In this document: piece after piece, positions 9,650-18,100 of the stretch | How the letters are laid out: each line of letters opens with the position of its first letter | Numbering within the stretch: position 1 is the stretch's first letter | Source: Streptomyces eurocidicus | GTDB taxonomy: Bacteria; Actinomycetota; Actinomycetes; Streptomycetales; Streptomycetaceae | Assembly (NCBI RefSeq): GCF_002891295.1 | Contig: NZ_LGUI01000004.1 | Coordinates: 620,001 to 684,000 of the forward strand | DNA: 64,000 bases | Direction of reading: 5' to 3' | The notes under the pieces: model-generated | What the model was told of the DNA's origin: nothing | The model's input: the letters and a program-made list of their open reading frames with translations, nothing else | The model's database searches: none | Made by a program: the position numbers and the translations under genes

Positions 9650-10506
9650 CCGTCGCGCCGGCCCTTCCAGCGGAATGTCGTCAAGCACAGAACCAATCCT
9701 CCGATGCACCAAGCGCCCAGGACGAGGGCGACCCGGCCGAGCTCCCAGTCTCCGGCCTGCTCCAGCATCTTCGCCTGGTCAGGAAGGAAGACCGAACGGA
9801 AACCTTGGCACATCCACTTCAGCGGGAAGAAGGCGCCCACGTTCTGCATCCATCCGGACATCGAGTTGATGGGGATGTAGACGCCGGAAATGAACTGGAT
9901 CACGAGGAAGGGGAGGGTCACGATCGGCGTCGCGCTCTTGGCGTCGCGCGGCACGCTGCTCATCGCGATGCCCAGCAGCGAGCAGGCGATCAGGCCGAGG
10001 ATCAGCACCCAGGCGAAGGTGAACCACTTGGCCGGGTCGGACGGCAGCTCCAGACCGAAGAAGGAGACACCGAAGGCGAGCAGCAGCGCCGTCTCGGCGA
10101 TGCCGGTCGTCAGGACCAGCCACAGCTTGCCGAAGAAGAACGAGCTGCGCGGGATGGGCATGGCCGCCAGGCGGCGCAGGTTGCCCTCCTCGCGCTCGGT
10201 GGCGATGCCGATGGCGATGGCCTGGAAGCTGGTCGACATCAGACCGGCGCCGAGCATCGCGGCCACGTAGAGCTGGGAGACGGTGACCCCGGCGCCCTCG
10301 ACCTTGTCGTGGAAGATCGACGCGAACATCGTCATCATCATGATCGGCAGGGCGAAGGTGAAGACCACGGCGCCCGGGTTGCGGAAGAACCCCTTGATCT
10401 CCAGGCCGCCGCGGAGCAGGCCGAGACGGAAGGCGCCGGGGAGCTTGCCCGACCCGCCGGCGTGCAGGCCGGATGCGGTGGGACCACCCGCGAGAGTCTG
10501 GGTCAT
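9646..10506 (-). CDS. ABC-2 type transporter permease
   Basis: The protein has 286 residues starting at the ATG at 10506, which overlaps the ATPase stop by four bases. About six hydrophobic helices are visible (for example AVVFTFALPIMMMTMFA near residue 50, and later ILGLIACSLLGIAM and FLVIQFISGVYIPIN), as expected for the ABC-2/DrrB family. It would form the membrane half of an exporter with the ATPase encoded just upstream. The substrate cannot be read from sequence; drugs, lipids or peptides are usual for this family. Its stop overlaps the kinase start, so transport and sensing are made together. Confidence 0.92.
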   Translation of the reverse strand: MTQTLAGGPTASGLHAGGSGKLPGAFRLGLLRGGLEIKGFFRNPGAVVFTFALPIMMMTMFASIFHDKVEGAGVTVSQLYVAAMLGAGLMSTSFQAIAIGIATEREEGNLRRLAAMPIPRSSFFFGKLWLVLTTGIAETALLLAFGVSFFGLELPSDPAKWFTFAWVLILGLIACSLLGIAMSSVPRDAKSATPIVTLPFLVIQFISGVYIPINSMSGWMQNVGAFFPLKWMCQGFRSVFLPDQAKMLEQAGDWELGRVALVLGAWCIGGLVLCLTTFRWKGRRDG

Positions 10507-11357
10507 GCCACTGTCTCCTGCTCCTTGATGAGGCCGAGGTAGATGTCTTCGAGGGACGGCCGGGTGACCGTGAGCTCGGGGATCTCGCCCTTGAAGTACG
10601 CCGCGAGCTCGCTGACGACCGTGGTCGGCGAGTCGGTGCGGTGCGTCATGGGCCCGTCGGCGCCGAGCCAGGAGACCTGGGCCTGCGCGGAGGCCCGTCC
10701 GCCGAGGGTGGCCGGGTCGCCTTCGGCGACGACCTTGCCCTTGACGACGACGGCCAGCCGGTCGGCGAGCGCCTCGACCTCGTCCAGGTAGTGCGACGTG
10801 AGCACGATGGAGGTGCCGCCGTCGGCGAGGGAGCGGATCAGGTCCCAGAACTGCCGCCGGGCCGCGGGGTCGAACCCGGTGGTCGGCTCGTCCAGGAACA
10901 GCAGCTCGGGCCGGCCGATGACCCCGATGGCGACGTCGACGCGGCGCCGCTGCCCACCGGAGAGACCGCCCACTCGGGCGTTGGCCTTCTCGGTGAGCCC
11001 GACGAGCTCGATGATCTCCTCGGGGTCGCGCGGGTTCGGGAAGTAGCTGGCGAAGTGCCGCACGGCCTCGGCGACCTTCAGATCGCCGATGACGATCTCG
11101 TTCTGCCAGACGATCCCGATCCGCGACTTCCACCGCCGCGACGCCTTGCCCGGGTCCTCCCCGAGCACGTCCACCTCACCGGCGTCCCGCTTGCGGTGAC
11201 CCTCCAGGATCTCCACGGTGGTGCTCTTGCCCGCGCCGTTCGGCCCGAGGATGCCGAATATCTCGCCCCGCCGGATATCGAGGTCCAGACCGTCGACGGC
11301 GACGTGGTCCCCGTAGACCTTCCGCAATCCGCGGACCCGTACTGCTGTTTCTGCCAT
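10503..11357 (-). CDS. ABC transporter ATP-binding protein (DrrA-like)
   Basis: This 284-residue protein starts at the ATG at 11357; a longer open frame upstream has no coding character. It has Walker A GPNGAGKST near 42-50, a Q-loop (VWQNE), the signature LSGGQ near 137, Walker B LLFLDEPTTG near 160 and an H-loop (TSHYLDE). The Q-loop and C-terminal tail resemble the daunorubicin-resistance (DrrA) type of ATPase paired with ABC-2 permeases. It is the first gene of the four-gene operon ATPase, permease, kinase, regulator, all joined by 4-nt overlaps. The operon promoter should lie just right of 11357, next to the broken DUF262 gene. Confidence 0.95.
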   Translation of the reverse strand: MAETAVRVRGLRKVYGDHVAVDGLDLDIRRGEIFGILGPNGAGKSTTVEILEGHRKRDAGEVDVLGEDPGKASRRWKSRIGIVWQNEIVIGDLKVAEAVRHFASYFPNPRDPEEIIELVGLTEKANARVGGLSGGQRRRVDVAIGVIGRPELLFLDEPTTGFDPAARRQFWDLIRSLADGGTSIVLTSHYLDEVEALADRLAVVVKGKVVAEGDPATLGGRASAQAQVSWLGADGPMTHRTDSPTTVVSELAAYFKGEIPELTVTRPSLEDIYLGLIKEQETVA

Positions 11358-11519
11358 GGCTCCAGCATGGCGGGACGGAGAAACCGGCGGGACGACCGGT
11401 AGGTCGGAGTGGTGTCCACCGTTCGGTGGACACGCCCGGCGCGGCGACGGCCCACGGGAAGCGGGAACGCCGAGAAGCCGGCCGGATCGGTCCGGGGAGG
11501 GCGGGGAGCGGTACACAGT

Positions 11520-12568
11520 CGCGATTCGCGAAGCTCCGGCGGTCGCCTCCCGTGCCCGGCGCCCGGCGGCGGCCGCGGAACTCCACGGCCAGCGCCTCCC
11601 GCTGTTCCGCGGTCAGCCGGCTGACCCGGTGCATGGAGTCCACGAGGAACTGGTCGAGATCCCGCTGCGCGTGCCGGGACGGGTCGGTGAGCCGGAACGC
11701 CAGGAAACGCAGGACCATCTCCCGGTCGGCCATGCGTTCGTTGGACACGCTGTTGCCCGTGGTATCGCCGAAGGCCGGGTCCTCCGCGAGGTCGGCGAGG
11801 TAGCCGCGGACCGGACCCTCGATCATGGCCTGCCGGATCTCCTGCGGAGTGAGCGGCAGCCCGCCCGTATTGATCCGCGAGAAGACGTGGAACTTCACCG
11901 CCTCCGGGGGTGCCCTGCTGGATGATGTGCACCACGAGCTGGGTCTCACGCAGCCTGATCCGCAGCCGACCGGTCAGGTCCCGGTATCCCTTGCCGTGAA
12001 AGTCACTCAGGTAGTCGAGCCCGTACAGGGCGAGCGGCGGCATGCCGACGGCTTCGGGCGCGATGAACCGGGCGATCGCCGTCAGCCGCTGGATACCATC
12101 GACGACAGCCCAGTTGTCCTCCTCGTCCTGCGCCATGTGGAAGGACGAGATGGGGATGCGCAGCAGCAGCGACTCGATGAGGCGGCTCTGCTGCACGTCG
12201 GTCCAGATGCCGGCCCGGCGCTGGAAGTCCGGCGCCAGGTCGATCATCCCCTCCCGCAGCCGAGACAGGAGGAGGTCGACCGTGGTGTCCTGCGTCTCGA
12301 TCTTGATGCTCTCGGGCCGGAAGGGCGCGGAGATCCCATCGGCGTCGGCCGCGCCGTCGGCGCCTTCGGCGCCTTCGATTCCCTCCGCGCCCTCCTCGTC
12401 GGCGGGCTGCTCCAGCTCCACACCGGGGAGCCCGTCGGCTCCGACCTCGACGGGACTGTTCAGCGAAGGGAAGAGTCCGGATTGCAGCAGCTCTGTGTCC
12501 TCCGCCGGCAGCTGATACCGCTGGAATCCCACGGCCCGCCCGCGCGCGTCCGCTACCGCTGTCCTCAA
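11520..12568 (-). pseudogene. DUF262-domain protein gene, frameshifted
   Basis: Two overlapping reading frames encode one DUF262-like protein. The first (from a TTG at 12568, or the GTG at 12532) has the hallmark VVDGIQRLTAI, the DGxQR box of this ParB-related fold, and runs to VVHIIQQGTP. The second continues with EAVKFHVFSRINTGG, then VSNERMADREMVLRFLAFRL and QFLVDSMHRVSRL. The break is at about 11907-11911, where five Gs stand where four would keep the frame. The normal C-terminus after about 11530 is not recognisable, so the left end is approximate. DUF262 proteins are N-terminal halves of GmrSD-type modification-dependent nucleases and also occur alone. This copy is either a decaying gene or carries a sequencing error in the G run. 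Confidence 0.65.
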
Positions 12569-12788
12569 GCCCTGCCATGGCTCCCCGTCACCTTTGCTCC
12601 GCTCGCCGCCGCGTGTGGTTTTGGCCTGTGGGCCAGCCTATAGAGGACGGGCGATCAGGTCAGGGTGGCGGGAGGCCGGATTCGGCCCGGGCGTCGGGGC
12701 GGGGAGCAGTCGCGCGAGGCCGGCTGACGGTCGGTGCGTCAGCCACGGCCGGAGGTTCGCACCAGGGCTGTTCATGGTCGCGCCGGGC

Positions 12789-13007
12789 TTAACCGGCGGC
12801 GGCCGGGAAGCCTCCGGCCTTGATTCCGTCCACGAATGCCGACCAGGCGTCGGAGTCGAGAACGACCACGGGCCCGCCTGGGGCCTTGCTGTCACGGATG
12901 GGAACGATGCCGGGGTACCCATCGGCAACCTCAACGCAATCGTTCTCCAAACCGCTATAACTGGACTTTCGCCATCCGGCTATGCCCAGGCCGGGTATCT
13001 CAATCAC
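12789..13007 (-). CDS. DUF397 small protein, partner of the Scr1-type regulator
   Basis: This 72-residue protein begins at a GTG that overlaps the stop of the regulator by four bases (GTGA). It has the DUF397 pattern: GWRKSSYSG near residue 11, NDCVEVA, a valine-rich IRDSKAPGGP and a C-terminal SDAWSAFVDGIKAG. In Streptomyces such proteins are nearly always coupled to an XRE regulator with a C-terminal DUF5753 domain. Known whiJ-like and Scr1/Scr2-like loci behave as toxin-antitoxin-like or developmental control modules. No catalytic residues are evident; a binding role towards the regulator is the likely function. Confidence 0.92.
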   Translation of the reverse strand: MIEIPGLGIAGWRKSSYSGLENDCVEVADGYPGIVPIRDSKAPGGPVVVLDSDAWSAFVDGIKAGGFPAAAG

Positions 13008-13825
13008 TGGTATCCCTCCAAGTACTTACGGATGAGCTCCAGCGATTCGCACTCCGGTAGCGCCAACCCGCGCACCGCATCGAATCGTTGCGAGAGCTCC
13101 ACAACCCTCTTCGGGGACCCTACCAACTCGCCGGATCCGAACGATTCGACATAGGCGAGCGTCGCACCATTGGGCGCCGTGAGGAGCGTCAGGCTACCCC
13201 CAAGCATCCAATACTCCCCTCGCTCGAATGGCAGGACCTGAATGGTTACGTCAGGGTCTTCAGCGACCTTCAGGGTGTGGGTAAGTTGCCTCATCATCGC
13301 CACTTTCCCGCCGACTGGCCGCTTTAGCGCCGACTCGTCCATGACCGCCCAGTACGGGGGCCGCTCTTCCCGGCTGAAGACCCGCTGCCGACCCATCCGG
13401 TTGACTACGGCCTCATCGAAGTGACCCTTCGGCGCCTTAGGGCGAGCTGTTCGCAGTAGAGCACTCGCGTAATCTTCGATCTGCAGTAGCGCAGGGATCG
13501 TGCTGCTCGTGAAGACCTGAATCCGCTCGGCCTGAGCCTCCCTTGTGGCAGCCGTTCGCCCGTACTCCTGCACCGATCCCCCGCGGACGGTGTCGAGGAG
13601 CTGGATGAGCGTTCCACCCATTTCAAATCGCTGATCAAGGGCGGCCATCAAGGCGTCGGACGGCAATTGAGTGCCAAGCTCCACCCTGTTGATATAGCTG
13701 TGCCCATAGCGTGTTTCTTCGGCGAGGTCTCGCAACGACAACCCCGCACGCTTGCGCAGATGCTGAATCATCAACCCGATCGCCTGACGTATCGTCAGCC
13801 GTTCGTCCTGTTCCCGCTCAGTCAT
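13004..13825 (-). CDS. XRE-family regulator with DUF5753 (Scr1/WhiJ type)
   Basis: The likely start is the ATG at 13825, giving 273 residues; an ATG 24 bases upstream is possible. The N-terminal helix-turn-helix is at about 15-65 (LRKRAGLSLRDLAE, then YGHSYINRVELG). The remainder is a DUF5753 ligand-like domain with the typical IPALLQIEDYASALL, QRVFSREERPPYWAVMDESAL and TIQVLPFERGEY segments. These regulators pair with DUF397 proteins and a set of divergent small genes, the arrangement found here. It probably binds the 13826-14039 region between itself and the small-gene operon. The Streptomyces relatives influence development or antibiotic production; the specific role is not known. Confidence 0.92.
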   Translation of the reverse strand: MTEREQDERLTIRQAIGLMIQHLRKRAGLSLRDLAEETRYGHSYINRVELGTQLPSDALMAALDQRFEMGGTLIQLLDTVRGGSVQEYGRTAATREAQAERIQVFTSSTIPALLQIEDYASALLRTARPKAPKGHFDEAVVNRMGRQRVFSREERPPYWAVMDESALKRPVGGKVAMMRQLTHTLKVAEDPDVTIQVLPFERGEYWMLGGSLTLLTAPNGATLAYVESFGSGELVGSPKRVVELSQRFDAVRGLALPECESLELIRKYLEGYQ

Positions 13826-14039
13826 CGAACAACCGCCCGTCACCATCTGCGAGTTGTGTACACGCCTCCTCTGGTGAGGGTATGCCCCTCTGCTCAATCC
13901 TGGTAATCGCCTGATCACAGAGCGCAGGAGGCGCTGACGCCCCTGCCCTTCGGCAGGCACAAGACGTGCCACATGCGAGACCCCCGCGACCGTGGCGTCG
14001 GTCCGGGGGCGTGGCCAACGCTGACAAGGAGCGCTAGCA

Positions 14040-14294
14040 ATGCACGACCTTATCCTCCGATGCCTCACGTGGGCGAGAACAACCTTCTGGCCCGGTGCTG
14101 CCGACCGCACCGGCCGAGCCACCCGGGCTCCACAGATACCCACCCCGCAACCCATGACGCCCCCGGCGCCGAAGGCCCCGTCCCTTGCCGAGGTGCCGAT
14201 GGGTGACGGCGCCGGCCCCGTCTTCCTGTGGGTGACGGCACACGGCATCGACTTCCGGCCTCGCCAGCCCCACGGTGCGGAGGTGAGCCGGTGA
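14040..14294 (+). CDS. Small uncharacterised protein, first of four coupled genes
   Basis: This 84-residue protein starts at an ATG with AAGGAG about ten bases upstream. It opens with a short hydrophobic, Trp-containing segment (LILRCLTWARTTFW), followed by a Pro/Ala-rich linker and ends with FLWVTAHGIDFRPR. I recognise no family. Divergence from the Scr1-type regulator and 4-base overlap with the next gene place it in the accessory small-gene set that usually accompanies such regulators. Confidence 0.7.
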   Translation: MHDLILRCLTWARTTFWPGAADRTGRATRAPQIPTPQPMTPPAPKAPSLAEVPMGDGAGPVFLWVTAHGIDFRPRQPHGAEVSR

Positions 14295-14545
14295 CGGCCG
14301 CCGACGAGCGCCGAGGAGACGGGCGGGTGCCCAACGTAGGGGCACTGGTCGTAGACCTCCGGCGGGATCGTGTCGGTGAGGTGATGGCCTCGACCGGCGG
14401 GCGGTTGTCGCTGCGGCCCCCGTCCGGCGGACGGGAGTGGGAGGCGTTCCCCTGTGACGTCCGCTCGATGACCGCGAGCGACGAACTGCGGGCGAAAGTG
14501 ACGGAGGCCAACGACCGGAGCAGGCGAGAGCGGGGCACGGCATGA
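14291..14545 (+). CDS. Small uncharacterised protein, second of four coupled genes
   Basis: This 84-residue protein starts at the GTG at 14291, overlapping the previous stop as GTGA. It shows a compact beta-rich pattern (GALVVDLRRDRVGEVMA, then LSLRPPSGGREWEAF), followed by a charged helix. Streptomyces genomes carry many such short proteins next to Scr1/DUF397 pairs; they often read VGDxxxGRVGxVMxxxGGxxxLRPPxGGxEWxxxP, which fits here. The function is unknown. Confidence 0.75.
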   Translation: MTAADERRGDGRVPNVGALVVDLRRDRVGEVMASTGGRLSLRPPSGGREWEAFPCDVRSMTASDELRAKVTEANDRSRRERGTA

Positions 14546-14718
14546 GCGAGAAGACCACCGCCGAACACGGAACCGCGCCCGAACCCCGGCGCCCTCGGTG
14601 CCAGGAGTGCTGGGACATCAAGCGCACGAGGGCTCAAGCGCTGGTGGTCGACGACCGCCGGACGGCCGAGGAGATGACCCGGGCCATGGGCGTCCACATC
14701 TGGAAGGCGCACGCGTGA
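14542..14718 (+). CDS. Small uncharacterised protein, third of four coupled genes
   Basis: This gene encodes 58 residues and starts at an ATG overlapping the upstream stop (ATGA). A CQECW pair of cysteines near residue 20 and a charged C-terminal helix ending in HIWKAHA are the only notable features. The two cysteines are spaced as half of a zinc-binding site. No family is recognised; the call rests on its position in the overlapping series. Confidence 0.6.
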   Translation: MSEKTTAEHGTAPEPRRPRCQECWDIKRTRAQALVVDDRRTAEEMTRAMGVHIWKAHA

Positions 14719-14906
14719 GGGCCCCGGGGGAACATCAGGGGTGCGAGGCCGGGGCGATCCGGCCACCGCTGGAACTCGGCGGGAACGGAGTCGTCTACGT
14801 GCCGACGTCTGAACCCGTGAAGCCGTGCACCCACCCCTGCTCACTGTGCCAGCTGAGGGAGCGCCAGAAGACCGCTCCGGCGGGAGCGGGAATCCGCGAC
14901 AGCTGA
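14715..14906 (+). CDS. Small Cys-rich protein, last of four coupled genes
   Basis: This gene encodes 63 residues from a GTG at 14715, again overlapping the previous stop by four bases. Its C-terminal half contains CTHPCSLCQL, a three-cysteine knuckle plus histidine that could bind a metal. The stop is followed 14 bases later by a strong hairpin, so this is the end of the operon. The function is unknown. Confidence 0.6.
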   Translation: MRAPGEHQGCEAGAIRPPLELGGNGVVYVPTSEPVKPCTHPCSLCQLRERQKTAPAGAGIRDS

Positions 14907-14920
14907 CTGCCGCAAAGCCG

Positions 14921-14958
14921 AGTGTCCTGCCCGGGACCAATTCCCCGGGCAGGACGCT
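14921..14958 (+). terminator. Hairpin ending the small-gene operon
   Basis: A 15-base stem (arms 14921-14935 and 14944-14958, one G-U pair) encloses an 8-base loop. It lies directly after the fourth small gene. There is no clear U tract, as is usual for Streptomyces terminators. Confidence 0.75.
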
Positions 14959-14968
14959 CTGATACAGG

Positions 14969-15031
14969 TCAGGCAGTCCTTTCGACCGGCTTCAGGACCA
15001 CCACGCACTCTATATGATGCGTCTTCGGGAA
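14969..15031 (-). repeat. Left copy of RNA methyltransferase 3' end (island boundary)
   Basis: Read on the minus strand, these 63 bases encode FPKTHHIECVVVLKPVERTA and a TGA stop. They align without gaps with the last 21 codons of the intact methyltransferase gene (33085-33147), at 48 of 63 identical bases by my count. Homology stops abruptly at the FP codons; the sequence upstream of them is unrelated. The copy has the same orientation as the intact gene, so the two form a direct repeat enclosing the defence island. This is what integration into the 3' end of a gene leaves when the incoming element carries its own version of the tail. Confidence 0.8.
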
Positions 15032-15118
15032 GGTGCCGAGACGACGACTTCCCGAAGAAATCGCGGGTCAGAGTATTTTAGGTTGCCAGAGCGAGGCCAT
15101 CAGGATCCTGGAGCGTGC

Positions 15119-18100
15119 TTACTGTCCACCCGTTGCCGTCTTCGTCCCTCCGCCATGCCGGGTTACCCGAGGACGGCATCGCATTCGGACGGCTCCGTGA
15201 GTGAACGCCGGGTCAGTGGACTTACTCGCCCACACGTACGCCTCGCCGGGCTGAAGCTGCGCCATCTGCTCAGCGCGCAGACTAGCGAAGGCGGTGTTCG
15301 CCTTCTGGAGGTGTTTCAACCAGGCCGGCGAGGTGAACTTATGCAGGATGACGTGGTCGGAGAGTTCGATCAGGGAGATCGGTACGGAGGGCGGGTCCTG
15401 GCTGGCGACCAGGACGCTTATTCCCTTGTGGCGCATCTCGCGGACGGTCTCGACTAGGCCGGCGACGAGGTCCGGGCTGTCGATATACTTGTGCGCTTCG
15501 TCGAAAACGACCAGCTTGTTGAAGTGTTCGTCCCCGCTGCGTGCCTCGGCGAAGAGCTGCATCAGGACGACGAAGAGACCGAGCGCTTCGTCCTTCTCGA
15601 TGTACTCGTCGCGGAGGTCAACGATGATCAGTCGGCCGGGTCGGATGAGACTGGCGAGCCGGGCATTGTCGTCGATGTAGCCCTCGGCGAGGTTGAGCCG
15701 CTCCTGGGCCAGTTGCTTGACGTGGTCGGGCATACCGGAATCGGCCACGCCCTGCCGGATGACGCCGAGGTTCAGGTTGTTGCGGTTCGACTTCATAATG
15801 CGGGTCAGCTGCCGGATGTACGTTGACTGGTTGCCGACCGCGCCCATGAGGAAGCGCCAGTGGGATGCCTGGAGTTCGGCGGAGGAGAAGGCGAGCGGCT
15901 GGACGTCGATACCGGGGAATTCCCGTCGGCGGTCGGCGACCTGGTCGGCGGGAGCGAGCAGCAGCACGTCCGACAGCGCTTGGGGTTCGGCTCCATAGCG
16001 CTCCTTCAGGACCTGGAGCTGCACCTGGTCATCATTTGGGCGCGCCATGGAAGTGAACTCCGGTGCGTAGTCCATGGTGCGGCTGTAGTGGAACACCACG
16101 GTCGCGAGAGGGCGGGGAAGTTCGTTGACCGACGGGGTGGGCAGCGAGGCCATCTCGATGATGTTGCCCAGGGTGTAGCTCTTGCCGCCTCCTTGTACGC
16201 CGAAGAGGCTGATGGTGTGGGTTTCGTCGAGATCGACCGCGACTTTCCGGCCGACTACTTCGCCGAGTACACCGTGTTGCGGGGAGGGGCGGGTGACGCC
16301 GAGGAAGATCTCGGGGAGGCCCCCTGGTGAAGCCGATCCTGGTGTGACAGGGGTGGGCTGGGCATCGATGGTCGGCGACTCGTGGAAGCCCTGGCTTTCA
16401 GGGACGGTGCCCGCCCGCAGCGGATTTCCGGTACCGCCCGGAGGAGGAGCAGCCGATGAGGTTCCTTCCGAAGAAGGAGACACCGGGACCGCCCCCGCCG
16501 TGTCTGCACCAGGCACGGCCAAAGTTGCCACGGACTGAGCCGGACCTGTCTCACGGCCTGCACGCTCAGGTGCGGTGAGTGGCGTGGTCTCGTTGCCGTT
16601 CGCGGCCTCGTCCGTGTCGAGGATAGTCACTGCCTTGCCCGCACCACCCTGCCCGCGGTCTTCCTCCTGGGCATCTTTGGCATCCCGCTCGTCGCCAGGT
16701 GCCCGGAACTCGGCGTTGGGGAGCCGCGGCACGGCCAACTGCGACAGGGCCAGGGTGGGAGCGGTGGCCGCTCCGTCCTCCTCCTCAACGGCTAGGTCCG
16801 TGGGCGCGGGTACGCCCGGCCGAACAGTGGGAATCGCATTGATCAGCTCGGTGATCAGATCGCTACCGATGCGGTGGAACTCCACCTCGTCGTCGAGTTC
16901 GCGGTCGGTTCCCTCGCGGGCGAGGTCGAAGATCAGGCCGCTGCGGGTGAAGTGGAGGGCGTAGCCGTCGTCAAGGCTATCGAGCAGGGCGTGGGCCGCC
17001 TTCCGGGGGGCGTGCCCCATGGTCCCGTGGCGTGCCGCCCGTTCCAGGTAGAAGCGGAGCAGGGAGCCGAGTGCCAGGTTCTTGACCGGCCGGTCCAGCC
17101 GGTCCGGGGAGGTGTGGGCCGGATCGAAGGACTCGGTGAGCACGGTCTGGCTCCGTCTGAGCTGCTGGGCGACCTTGGCTTTGAGGCGCTGGTAGGCGCC
17201 GATGTCGTCGAGCGTGGTGTAGCACTTGACCTCGACGAGGCGGCAGGTGATGGCTCGGGTCCATGCGTCTAGGTGGAACAGGGCGAGGTCACTGCGCTGG
17301 AAGGTGAGGGCGTAGCCGAGTTCCCGGGCCTGGCGGCGGACTTCGGCGTACAGCTCGGGGTGGGCGTCCAGGGGGACGACGATCTGGTTGTGCAGGGCGC
17401 CCTGGTAGTCCAGGTAGAGGCGGGCCAAGGCGAGGCCGAGTACTTCGGTGCGCTGAGTGGGGGCGGTGGAGGCCAACTTGAAGGCGAGGTTGCCGGAGAG
17501 CAGGCGCAGTTGCTCGAAGAAGGTGTTGAGGTGGCGCTGTTCGACGTCGAGCCCGTGCTGCTGGGCGGTCGGTCCAAGCAGGGTGCGCAGTTCGTCGACC
17601 GAGTTCGAGCTGACCATGATCTGGTGGCCGAGGCCGCTGTCCAGCGAGGGCGCGTAGTCGATGACGTACTCGGGCCGGTCGCGTTGTCCGGCGTGGTCGA
17701 AGTACTCCAGGCCGAGGGTCCTGTCGATCGTGACGACCCAGTCGCCGACCTGGTGGGCCTGGTAGAGCAAGGCTCGGTCAGTGTTGTCGAGGGAAAGGAC
17801 GGTACACGGCACATGGCGCGGCGCCTGTCCCGCGGTGGCGACGTTGGCCGCGGCGCCGGCGAGCAGTCCGGGAAGCCGACCCAGGAGAATGGCAAGGTCC
17901 TCCGCGTCCTCGGCGGGCAGGGCGACGCCGTGGCGTGGCATGGTCCGCCACACAATCTGCTGTTCGTTGTCCTCGTACGTGGAGGACGTCGGCTGTACCA
18001 GGCCGTGGACGGGGGCGTGCGCGATGTCGTGGCGCGTGACGGAGCCGTGCTGTTCCCCGCCGAAGGCGTCGATGAGCACGGTCAGATGGGCGTCGAACTC

